The position numbers and the translations under genes were made by a program. Of a DNA stretch of 64,000 bases, positions 9,186 to 17,242 are shown piece by piece. Below the pieces are notes generated by a model. That model did no database searches and was not told the DNA's origin. It saw nothing but the letters and a program-made list of their open reading frames with translations. Origin of the DNA: Collimonas humicola. Lineage in GTDB: Bacteria; Pseudomonadota; Gammaproteobacteria; Burkholderiales; Burkholderiaceae_D. The DNA is taken from NCBI RefSeq assembly GCF_018304945.1, contig NZ_JAGQEE010000007.1:1-64000 (forward strand), read 5' to 3'. The first letter of the stretch is position 1. The number at the start of each line of letters is the position of its first letter.

Positions 9186-10124
9186 ATGAATTCCCATTTC
9201 AAACACCTGTTGCTATGTGCCGCCGTTTCTTTGCTGCCGCTCGCGCATGCGAATGCCGATACTACAGTGCGGTCCATCGATCAGGTGCGCGGTGCGATCA
9301 AGAACCGCGATGCGCGCGCCGCCTTCGACCGCGAAATGAGCGGTGCGCCGGCGCCGGACGGTTTCGGGGTCCGGTTGCCGCCGGGTTTCAGCAAGAGCTT
9401 GTTGGCAGCGCAACTGGCGCCTGGGAGCGACCCGGCGCGTGTGGTGCTGGCCGGCGCCAAGCCGTGGCCGCAGCGGCCGGGCTGGTATGTGGCGGTGGTA
9501 TGCCTGGCGGCTTCACCCGCACAAGCGGCGCAGGCCCTGCAGTATCAGGCATCGTCCTGCGACGGTTTCCGCGACGGCCAGGACAATGAAATCCGGTTTG
9601 GCGTCTTCGAGCGCAGTGGCGAGGCGGAACCGCGTCTTATCGCCAGGACTGAGGAAGCCGTCGCAGTGCCTACCGACTGGGGGTCGACCAATATCGACAC
9701 CCCGCAAGCGATTGGTTCGGAAGACGGCAAGGGGCCGGCAACCGGCCTGCCGGACAACTGGCAGCGCTTCGATCTCGCTCCCTACTTGCTGCGCGAGGGC
9801 GACTACGCCTTCGGTGTGCGGGCCGGATGGTTCGAAGGCTATGCCGGCGGCGGGGCTTCGTTCGAAGCCTTGTACCTGTTCCACATCGACGGCAAGTCGC
9901 TGCGGGTTGTGTTTGCCCAACCTATGCTGTTCAACAAGATGATCGCCGGCGACTGGCATAAGGACGGCACCCGCAGCCACGACATTTATTACGGCAGCAA
10001 CTCACTCAGTGTCCTGCCAGGCATGAGCGATGGCTTCCATGATCTCCAGTTGCGCGAACAGCGCGGCAAGTGGCGCCAGACCTTGCGCTGGTCGGAAAGC
10101 ATGAAGGCTTACGAGGTGCAGTGA
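9186..10124 (+). CDS. Secreted protein of unknown function
   Basis: 312 aa. Clear signal peptide (LLLCAAVSLLPLAHANA), probably cleaved near residue 24. The mature protein has no catalytic motif that I recognise. It has two cysteines that could pair in the middle part and a C terminus rich in aromatic and charged residues. The best upstream Shine-Dalgarno (TTGGAG, 9163-9168) is 17 bases from the ATG, so the start could be slightly different. Neighbours give no functional hint. Confidence 0.75.
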   Translation: MNSHFKHLLLCAAVSLLPLAHANADTTVRSIDQVRGAIKNRDARAAFDREMSGAPAPDGFGVRLPPGFSKSLLAAQLAPGSDPARVVLAGAKPWPQRPGWYVAVVCLAASPAQAAQALQYQASSCDGFRDGQDNEIRFGVFERSGEAEPRLIARTEEAVAVPTDWGSTNIDTPQAIGSEDGKGPATGLPDNWQRFDLAPYLLREGDYAFGVRAGWFEGYAGGGASFEALYLFHIDGKSLRVVFAQPMLFNKMIAGDWHKDGTRSHDIYYGSNSLSVLPGMSDGFHDLQLREQRGKWRQTLRWSESMKAYEVQ

Positions 10125-10280
10125 GCAGCCGGGAATTCCGGGTTCGGACAAGAAGCATCAAAGACAAATCCGGGAAAATATGTCACTGTAAGGCGCAAGC
10201 GCGATTTCATGTCTGCGTGCCGCCGTGAATTGGCGACGCGTCGGCAGCACGGCGAAATTTGAACCGAAGCAGGGGAGACT

Positions 10281-10493
10281 ATGAAGCTGACATATTGGGT
10301 AGCCGCAAACCTGGAAGGCGACAAGACCGACGCCATCATTGCCAGGACCAAACACGACTGCGAACAAAAAATCCTCGCCTACGGCAGTCCGGCGGAGTAT
10401 GCCCCGCCAGTAAAAAAGTCCTTCCTCTACGAAGACGTATTCGACCTGTTCGAGATGGCCACGGCCAAGGACGGCGGGCGCGGCATGGGTTAG
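10281..10493 (+). CDS. Small conserved-looking cytoplasmic protein, unknown function
   Basis: 70 aa, acidic centre, no signal peptide or membrane segment. A strong Shine-Dalgarno (AGGGGAG, 10271-10277) sits three bases before the ATG, which argues for real expression. The stretch KSFLYEDVFDLFEMATAKDG looks structured. The product may bind a partner protein, but nothing shows which. Confidence 0.7.
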   Translation: MKLTYWVAANLEGDKTDAIIARTKHDCEQKILAYGSPAEYAPPVKKSFLYEDVFDLFEMATAKDGGRGMG

Positions 10494-10582
10494 CGCCTCT
10501 GTGCGCCAGCGACTGGCGCGGCCTTCCGCCGGACAAGCTATCGCACTTTCGGTCACGTCAATAAAATAATATTGGAGACACC

Positions 10583-11821
10583 ATGAGAAAAAATGCCATG
10601 CTTACATTGCTGGCGGCAGCGTCATGCTTCATCTGCACGACCGGCTTCGCGCAAACAGACAATGCACTGATGGCCGCCGCCAACAAGAAGAAGCCGGATT
10701 TCGTGCGCGACCTCGCCACCCTGGTGAACATCGATTCCGGCACCGACGACGCCAAGGGCCTGGGACAGGTCGAGACTTTCCTTGCACAGCGCCTCAAGGA
10801 TCTCGGCGCCAAGGTCGAGATTGTCGCCGCGCCGCCCTCGGCCGGCAAAATGGTGCTCGGCGTCCTGCAAGGCAAGGGCACGAAAAACATCATGCTGATG
10901 ATTCACTTTGACACCGTGTTCGGCGTGGGCGAAGCCGCCAAGCGGCCGTTCAGGGTCGAGGGCAGCAAGGCCTTTGGTCCCGGCGTTGCCGACGCCAAGG
11001 GCGGCGCCCTGATCGTGCTGTATGCGGTCGACCTGGCGCGCGAGCGCGGCATCGATGGCTACAAGACCCTCACCGTGCTGTTCAATCCGGATGAAGAAAA
11101 GGGTTCCGCGGGTTCTCGGGAAATGATACGCAAGCTGTCTGCCGACCAGGACTACGTGCTGATCTATGAACCGCCTGAAGCCGAGCGCGTGACCGTCTCC
11201 ACCAACGGCATCGCCCACGTCAACCTGAGCGTCAAAGGCCTGGCCTCGCACGCCGGCTCGGCGCCGGAAAAAGGCCGCAACGCCGCGGTTGAAATCTCCA
11301 ACCAGATCGTGCAATTGAAAGACCTGGGCGATGCAGCGAAGGGCACCACCGTCAGCTGGACCGTCATACAGGCCGGCGACAGGGCCAACATCATTCCCGA
11401 CAAGGCCAGCGCCATCGCCGACATGCGCATGTCCGACCTGAGCGAAATCGCCCGGGTACAAGCCGATGCCGACAAGATCGTGCAGAAGAAACTCATCCCC
11501 GGCACCGAGGTCAGCGTCAAGGTCGAATACGGCCGGCCGCCGTTCAGCAAGAATCCGGCCAGCGATCGCTTGGCCGCCGTCGCCGATCGCATTTATCGAG
11601 AGCTGGGCAAGACCATCGTCCCGGTCGGCATGCGGTATGGCACCGATGCCGGCTTCGCCTACAACCCCAAGAGCGGCAAGCCGGTGGTGCTGGATGGCAT
11701 GGGCATTGTCGGCGACCGTATCCACTCGTCCGATGAATGGGCTGACCTCGACAGCGTGGCGCCACGGCTTTATCTCACGACGCGCTTGCTGGAAACTTTG
11801 GCGAAGCCGGATAGCGAATAG
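10583..11821 (+). CDS. Secreted M20 metallopeptidase, glutamate carboxypeptidase (CPG2) type
   Basis: 412 aa. Signal peptide about 1-24 (LAAASCFICTTGFAQ). Dizinc M20 motifs are visible: MLMIHFDTVF (His and following Asp), GPGVADAKGG (bridging Asp), LFNPDEEKGS (catalytic Glu-Glu), then the dimerisation domain around SKGLASHAGSAPEKGRNAA-like residues. Enzymes of this family remove C-terminal glutamate from folates and peptides in the periplasm. Preceded by TTGGAGA. Substrate specificity is inferred. Confidence 0.85.
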   Translation: MRKNAMLTLLAAASCFICTTGFAQTDNALMAAANKKKPDFVRDLATLVNIDSGTDDAKGLGQVETFLAQRLKDLGAKVEIVAAPPSAGKMVLGVLQGKGTKNIMLMIHFDTVFGVGEAAKRPFRVEGSKAFGPGVADAKGGALIVLYAVDLARERGIDGYKTLTVLFNPDEEKGSAGSREMIRKLSADQDYVLIYEPPEAERVTVSTNGIAHVNLSVKGLASHAGSAPEKGRNAAVEISNQIVQLKDLGDAAKGTTVSWTVIQAGDRANIIPDKASAIADMRMSDLSEIARVQADADKIVQKKLIPGTEVSVKVEYGRPPFSKNPASDRLAAVADRIYRELGKTIVPVGMRYGTDAGFAYNPKSGKPVVLDGMGIVGDRIHSSDEWADLDSVAPRLYLTTRLLETLAKPDSE

Positions 11822-12261
11822 GCGGTGAGAGGCTGGCTATAGGATTGTCAAAGCCGTAACCCTGTTTTTCGTCGCGCTTAACACACCAAGTTAGCGGGCC
11901 ACGAAGTACATGCCGCGTCCATATGAACACCTCCGATTTGCAAGGTTTTCGTATGTGCCGATGAACAGGATGGGTTGCAGTTCTATATCCGGCCTTATTG
12001 CAGCCTGATGCGCTGGGGCCGTCAGGAATACCTTGTTTGATCCTCCCCGCCGAGATCGCTTTCGCGCGCCTAAAAAATGCAATCCGTCGCCTCCCCAAGC
12101 AGTTCATCCATGGAAAACAGCAGGCCGGAATAGCGCCGATTGACTGTCCCTGATCCCTTATTTACCATGCCGCTTAGTCTGTTAGCGGTGCTGCGGGCAC
12201 CGCGCAAACGACATGACCCGAAAAAAATACCATTGACCACCAATCTGGAGCGACAGGGACT
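11822..12261. other. Intergenic, 440 bases, no gene seen
   Basis: I find no convincing reading frame, RNA gene or strong hairpin. The few open frames here have poor composition and no ribosome-binding site. It should contain the promoter of the hydrolase starting at 12262. Confidence 0.6.
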
Positions 12262-13386
12262 ATGAACATGTTTGGGAAAAAAATCGCAAAATTATTGATA
12301 CCGTTTCTGATTCTGGCGACAGCCGCCGCCGGCAGCATGGGCAAAGAACCAGAAGGCCGTGAAATCGTCGCCGACCTGGGAAAGATCGTCAATCCCCAGG
12401 GCGTGCAAGAGAACTACAAAGTGAAGATCGGCGGCGTCGATCAATGGCTGTTTGTGCGGGGGCAGGACCGCGACAATCCCATCATCCTTTTCATCCACGG
12501 CGGTCCGGCATCGCCCAGCGCGCCTACGATGTGGATGTACCAGCGCCCGATCGAGGAATACTTCACCGTCGTCAACTACGACCAGCGCGCTTCCGGAAAA
12601 TCCTTCCTCGAAGCCGATCCAGACGCTGTGCGCGGCAGCCTGCACATCGACCAGTATGTGAATGACGCCATCGACATCGCCCAATATGTCAGCAAAAAAT
12701 ATGGAAAGAAAAAGGTGATCCTGGCCGGCCACAGCTGGGGCACCATCGTCGGCATGAAAGCCGCACTGGCGCGGCCCGACCTGTTCTACGCCTATGTCGG
12801 CATCGGCCAGGCGATCAACGTGCGCGAGAACGAGCGCATCAGCTTCGAATTCGGCCTGGCGCAGGCGCGGAAAGAGGGCAACCAGGCTGCCGTGAAGGAA
12901 ATGGAAGCCATCGCTCCCTATCCCGGCACCCAGCCGATCACCCGCGAACGCATCATCATTGCGCGTAAATGGGCGCAGCACTACGGCGGCCTGGCGGCTT
13001 ACCGGAGCGACTTCGGCTACTACTTCAATGCACCGCTGCTGTCGCCGGAGTACGACCAGAAAGCGACCGCGGCCATTGACCAGGGCAATATGCTGACGCT
13101 GGGGGCCGTGCTGCCCGAGTTTCTCGAAGTCGATCTCAAGCCGGTAGTCAAATTCCCGATACCGGTCATCATGTTCATGGGGCGGCACGACTACACCACG
13201 CCATCCCAGCCAACCGAGGAGTGGCTGAAGAAAGTGGATGCGCCTTACAAGAAGGGAATCTGGTTCGAGCACTCCTCGCATCTGGTGCAGTTCGAAGAGC
13301 CCGGGAAGATGCTGCTGAGCTTGCTGACCTATGTGCGGCCGCTCGCAACGGACAACGCTGTCGAACTGCCAAAATCATCGCCTTGA
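12262..13386 (+). CDS. Exported alpha/beta hydrolase, proline-iminopeptidase-like
   Basis: 374 aa. A hydrophobic N terminus (about 9-24) suggests export. HGGPASPS is the oxyanion-hole motif, NYDQRASGKS the typical prolyl-peptidase segment, and GHSWGT the nucleophile elbow (Ser near 158). Acid and His are likely in MGRHDYTTPS and FEHSSHL. The PIP family removes N-terminal proline, but many members act on other amides or esters, so only the fold is certain. Convergent with the next gene. Confidence 0.8.
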   Translation: MNMFGKKIAKLLIPFLILATAAAGSMGKEPEGREIVADLGKIVNPQGVQENYKVKIGGVDQWLFVRGQDRDNPIILFIHGGPASPSAPTMWMYQRPIEEYFTVVNYDQRASGKSFLEADPDAVRGSLHIDQYVNDAIDIAQYVSKKYGKKKVILAGHSWGTIVGMKAALARPDLFYAYVGIGQAINVRENERISFEFGLAQARKEGNQAAVKEMEAIAPYPGTQPITRERIIIARKWAQHYGGLAAYRSDFGYYFNAPLLSPEYDQKATAAIDQGNMLTLGAVLPEFLEVDLKPVVKFPIPVIMFMGRHDYTTPSQPTEEWLKKVDAPYKKGIWFEHSSHLVQFEEPGKMLLSLLTYVRPLATDNAVELPKSSP

Positions 13387-13464
13387 GCGTCGCCGCAGCG
13401 AATTTTTCTGGTCAGACGTAAGGCAAGGCTGGCCTGCCTGGAAAAGGAAATACCGGACCCGGCC

Positions 13465-14256
13465 TTACTCTGGCAACAGCCAGTTCCTGGGCAAGCTGTA
13501 GTGCTGCTCGCCCAGCAGGTCGATGCCGCATTCCAGATGTTCGACCCAGTCGATGAAGCGGGCCACCATCTCCGGCCCCTGGAACATGCAGCCGTGCTGC
13601 GGCACGATGCACTGGATATCCAGCTGCCTCACCATCGCCGCCCATAGGCGGCAGGCGCGGTTGCCGCTCATATAACGGCGATGGAACGATTGCATGCTGC
13701 GCAAGTGGGCTGGAAAGTCGGTCACCGGCTGGGCCGCATCGATATTGCTGACCATCGATGCCCCCAGGTCGCCCGAGAACAGGATCTTGCTGACCGGATC
13801 GTAGAACTGGAAATTTCCTTCCGAGTGCAGGAAGTGCGCCGGCAGCGCCAGCACCTCGCTCCGGCCGATCTGGATCCGGAAGCCGTCGTCCGGGATGGAA
13901 ATGATGCGGCCGGCGGTTTTCCCCGCCGGGCAAAAGTGCGGAATGAAACGCGACCAGAGCTTGGAGATGACCACCTGGCATTCCGAACCGGTCAGCCAGC
14001 GGCCGACCGAGGCGACGATGTCCGGATCGGCATGCGAGGCCAGGATGTATTTCAGTTCCTTCGGCGGGAAGAAGCGGCTCAGCGCGATGAACAGCTCGTT
14101 GTAGGTCATCTGGCCGCCAGGATCGATCAGGGCGCCCTGGCCGTGGTCGTAGATGAAGAACTGGTTGGTCTGGACGACTTCTCCTTCATCTTCTTCGACC
14201 AGGTCGGAAAACATGACGCAGACATGCTGGCCGTTATTGAAGAGCTCGATTGCCAT
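13465..14256 (-). CDS. MBL-fold diiron protein, flavodiiron (ODP/ROO) type without flavodoxin domain
   Basis: 263 aa. The segment LIDPGGQMTYNELFIALS and the metal motif ASHADPDIVAS (H-x-D-x-D, as in oxygen-reducing diiron proteins rather than the H-x-H-x-D-H of hydrolases) place it with ROO-like domains. FSGDLGASM supplies the bridging Asp. The C-terminal flavodoxin of true flavodiiron proteins is missing. Likely an oxygen- or NO-handling or sensing protein in the cytoplasm; the role is inferred. Confidence 0.75.
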   Translation of the reverse strand: MAIELFNNGQHVCVMFSDLVEEDEGEVVQTNQFFIYDHGQGALIDPGGQMTYNELFIALSRFFPPKELKYILASHADPDIVASVGRWLTGSECQVVISKLWSRFIPHFCPAGKTAGRIISIPDDGFRIQIGRSEVLALPAHFLHSEGNFQFYDPVSKILFSGDLGASMVSNIDAAQPVTDFPAHLRSMQSFHRRYMSGNRACRLWAAMVRQLDIQCIVPQHGCMFQGPEMVARFIDWVEHLECGIDLLGEQHYSLPRNWLLPE

Positions 14257-14466
14257 TGATTTTTCTAGTGGAATGAATGATCGATGAGCGTAGTACGGAG
14301 TGCGGTTGTCATTCCTTGATAAATATCAAAGAATCGACAGCTTTTATCCAAATAGAGGAACTTGATTCAGGCGGGTGCGACTGCGGTGATTGGATACAAA
14401 GAAGTAATTACGACATAAGGATTCTGGCTCGTAGGGATGGGTTTTTTATGAAAGAGGAGATTGATC

Positions 14467-14757
14467 ATGGATAGCGGGCTGGAGCAACTCCAAGCGGACT
14501 TTCTCAAATCGGTGGAAGAGATGAAAGCCGGCAAGGCGGCGCGTTCCATGGCAGTTGTCGTGTCGCCTATTGCCAAGGTCCGGAGTCAATCCGGTCTATC
14601 GCAATCCCGGTTTGCGGCGCTGATAGGTGTATTTGTTCGTACGCTGCAGAAATGAGAGCAAGGCAGCAGAAGCCCATCCGGCGCCGCAAGAACATTGCTG
14701 AATATCGCCTTGCGTCATCCCGATATCTTGCTTGAAGAGTCGCAACACAAAGCGTAA
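14467..14757 (+). pseudogene. HTH antitoxin-type regulator broken by a TGA stop
   Basis: Translation from the ATG at 14467 (Shine-Dalgarno AGAGGAG at 14453-14459) gives an N-terminal helix, then an XRE-like helix-turn-helix with GLSQSRFAALIGV and VRTLQ. At 14653-14655 a TGA stands where related antitoxins carry Trp in the NWEQG motif. The frame continues without further stops through EQGSRSPSGAARTLLNIALR and HPDILLEESQHKA to TAA at 14755-14757. This is a single nonsense change (TGG to TGA) in an otherwise intact gene. No intact toxin is visible beside it. Confidence 0.8.
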
Positions 14758-14769
14758 TGGATGGAAGGT

Positions 14770-15696
14770 TTACTTCATCATCGTCTCAAACCCCAGCTCA
14801 AGCCCTTTCGTCCGAAGTACTTCCAACAGCATCTTGGCGCGGCGCGGCAATCCCTTGGCGCCATATACCGCGTGCATTTGCGGATTTTTCCCTGACGACG
14901 AAACCATGCGATAGGCAGGGCAAAGATGCACCAGTTCGCCGCTTTCGATTGCCGGTTTTGCTACCCAGGCCGCCAGCCGTCCTATTCCCATTCCCGCACG
15001 GATCAACCCGTACAAGCCGGTGCCGCTGCTGACGCGGTGGGTCGCCGGCATATGCATCCGTAAGGTGCGCGCAGCCGACTTGAAGTACCAGTCTTTCAAG
15101 ATGCGCGGTGCGGTATGCAGCACGATGGCGTGCCTGCTCAGATCCTCCGGTTCATCCGGTGCGCCGTGCTTTGCGATATATGCCGGGCTGGCGCACAGAA
15201 TCCGGTCATAGTCCCACAGGGGATAGCCGATCAGTTCGCTGGATAGCGGATAGGCGCCGCGGATTGAGAAATCCAGGTTTTCCTGGATCGGGTCGACCAT
15301 GATGTCGGTATAGAGGACATCGATGCGGATATCAGGAAAATCCTGCGCAAGCGTGGCGATCTGCTCCGGCAGGAAAAAGCGGCTGAAGATTTCGGGCGCC
15401 GAAAACCGGATTGATCCGGTCGCGCCCGATTGCAGGCCGGCGATTTCATTTTCTGCTTCAGCTTGCACTTCCAGCATTTTTTTCGCAGATTCGTAGTAAA
15501 GCTCGCCGGCGGCAGACAGGCTGAGCAGCTTGTGCGAGCGTTGCAGCAATTGCACGCCGAGTTGCGTCTCCAGCGCCTGCACGGTTCTCGTAGCGGAGCT
15601 GGGGGAGATGCCCATGACGCGCGCCGCCGTAACGAAACTGTGCTTTTCGACGACGGCACAGAATACCTTGAGTTCCCATAGCGTTCTGCCTTGCAT
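14770..15696 (-). CDS. LysR-family transcriptional regulator
   Basis: 308 aa. N-terminal winged HTH (about 5-63: KHSFVTAARVMGISPSSATR, LQALE-like linker), then a LysR substrate domain (from about 90: GSIRFSAPEIFSRFFLPEQI). The class resembles DmlR/CrgA regulators. It diverges from the dehydratase/RidA pair across about 107 bases, so it probably controls them, using a substrate or product as co-inducer. Confidence 0.87.
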   Translation of the reverse strand: MQGRTLWELKVFCAVVEKHSFVTAARVMGISPSSATRTVQALETQLGVQLLQRSHKLLSLSAAGELYYESAKKMLEVQAEAENEIAGLQSGATGSIRFSAPEIFSRFFLPEQIATLAQDFPDIRIDVLYTDIMVDPIQENLDFSIRGAYPLSSELIGYPLWDYDRILCASPAYIAKHGAPDEPEDLSRHAIVLHTAPRILKDWYFKSAARTLRMHMPATHRVSSGTGLYGLIRAGMGIGRLAAWVAKPAIESGELVHLCPAYRMVSSSGKNPQMHAVYGAKGLPRRAKMLLEVLRTKGLELGFETMMK

Positions 15697-15803
15697 TTAC
15701 CGGCTCCTGATGTGATTTTCTGCAACATGGTGTTGCAACAGACATTGGATGTTTGGTCTTACACTTTGCACATCTTGTTTATATCGACGGAAGAGAGCAC
15801 GAC

Positions 15804-16769
15804 ATGATGGAAACCAGCCAACTATACGCCAGCGACGTGCAACAGGCAGCGCAACGGATCAAGCATGTCGCCCATCGCACGCCTGTCCTGACGTCGCGCA
15901 CAGCCAACCAGATCGCTGGCGCCGAACTGTTCTTCAAATGCGAAAACCTGCAGCGCGTCGGCGCTTTCAAGTTTCGCGGCGCATACAACGCCTTGTCCCA
16001 ATTCTCCGAACAGCAGCGCCGCCATGGCGTGCTGTCCTATTCCTCGGGCAATCACGCCCAGGCAATTGCCCTGGCCGCCAGCCTTCTCAACATCCGCGCG
16101 GTCATCATCATGCCAGAGGATGCGCCAGAGTTGAAGATCCAGGCAACCAAGGGCTATGGCGCAGAAGTCTTGACTTATAACCGGTATACCGAAAACCGTG
16201 AAGAGATCGGCCGCAAGCTTGCGCAAGAAAGAAGCATGACGCTGATTCCTCCCTATGATCATCCAGACGTGATTTGCGGGCAAGGGACCGCTGCTTTGGA
16301 ATTGTTCGAGGATGTGGGCGAGCTGGATGTGCTCCTGGTCTGTCTCGGCGGCGGCGGCCTGCTGGCAGGATCTGCGCTGGCAGCGTCGGGCATGAGCAAG
16401 AATTGCCGGGTCATTGGCGTTGAGCCGGAAGCTGGGAATGATGGCCAGCAGTCGTTCCGCAAGGGCGAAATAGTACACATCGAAGTGCCGGACACCATTG
16501 CGGACGGCGCCAAGGTGACCCACATCGGCAATCATAATTTCGATGTGATACGGCGTCATGTACACGACATCGTTACCGTCTCTGATGCACAACTGATCGA
16601 GACCATGAAATTCTTTGCCGAAAGGATGAAGATCGTGGTTGAGCCGACCGGATGCCTGGCGGCTGCGGCGGCGCTTCAGCGCGTCTATCCGATTGCAGGA
16701 AAAAAGGTGGGGATCATCGTTAGCGGCGGCAATGTGGACTTGCAGTCCTTTGCCAAATTTATCGCCTGA
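15804..16769 (+). CDS. PLP-dependent serine/threonine dehydratase (hydroxyaspartate dehydratase/serine racemase-like)
   Basis: 321 aa from the ATG at 15804 (GAAGAGAG upstream); an earlier in-frame start at 15753 adds 17 non-conserved residues. Fold-type II PLP motifs: FKFRGAYNAL with the Schiff-base Lys, SSGNHAQAIAL, phosphate-binding loop CLGGGGLLAG, and C-terminal SGGNVDL. No ACT regulatory domain, as in catabolic dehydratases, serine racemase and threo-3-hydroxyaspartate dehydratase. The product is an enamine that hydrolyses to a 2-oxo acid and ammonia. Followed by ridA, divergent from a LysR gene. Confidence 0.87.
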   Translation: MMETSQLYASDVQQAAQRIKHVAHRTPVLTSRTANQIAGAELFFKCENLQRVGAFKFRGAYNALSQFSEQQRRHGVLSYSSGNHAQAIALAASLLNIRAVIIMPEDAPELKIQATKGYGAEVLTYNRYTENREEIGRKLAQERSMTLIPPYDHPDVICGQGTAALELFEDVGELDVLLVCLGGGGLLAGSALAASGMSKNCRVIGVEPEAGNDGQQSFRKGEIVHIEVPDTIADGAKVTHIGNHNFDVIRRHVHDIVTVSDAQLIETMKFFAERMKIVVEPTGCLAAAAALQRVYPIAGKKVGIIVSGGNVDLQSFAKFIA

Positions 16770-16846
16770 TCAGTTATCTGTATTAGCACCGAGTCTCGGC
16801 CAGGCACAGGTCGACCGGCTATTCAAAGTTTTGTATGGAGACATCC

Positions 16847-17236
16847 ATGAAAATCATTCACACCGCCGAATCACCAGCGCCGCTTGGCCACTATGCGCAA
16901 GCGGTAGAGCAGAGCGGCTTTGTTTTCCTGTCCGGAATGCTACCCGCGCGCGATCTGATCGATCCCGAAAAACATGATTTCAAGGCACAGGCCCAAGCGG
17001 TTCTTGATCAATGCCAAAAGGTCATAGAAGCTGCGGGCGGCACTTATGCGGACGTGGTTCAGGTCACCGCTTACATGGTGGGCGTGGAAAACTGGCCTGC
17101 GTTTAACGAAGTATATAGCCGCGCTTTTGGCGCGCACACGCCTGCGCGCGCCATCGTGCCGGTCCCCGCGCTGCACCATGGCTTTGCCATCGAATTGCAG
17201 GTCGTGGCATTTATTCCCGAGGAGCGTCGCCGTTAG
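16847..17236 (+). CDS. RidA/YjgF/UK114-family enamine/imine deaminase
   Basis: 129 aa, the standard length, starting at the ATG at 16847 (TGGAG upstream). SGFVFLSGML, YADVVQVTAYMV and PARAIVPVPAL carry the family pattern; the Arg that binds the substrate carboxylate is in PARAIV. RidA proteins hydrolyse reactive 2-aminoacrylate or iminobutyrate made by PLP dehydratases. Its position 77 bases after such a dehydratase gives a direct functional link. Confidence 0.88.
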   Translation: MKIIHTAESPAPLGHYAQAVEQSGFVFLSGMLPARDLIDPEKHDFKAQAQAVLDQCQKVIEAAGGTYADVVQVTAYMVGVENWPAFNEVYSRAFGAHTPARAIVPVPALHHGFAIELQVVAFIPEERRR

Positions 17237-17242
17237 GGCGCC

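Noticed and set aside
14277-14474. A short frame upstream of the broken antitoxin as its toxin
   Set aside because: No RelE/HigB motif and no ribosome-binding site; at most a remnant.
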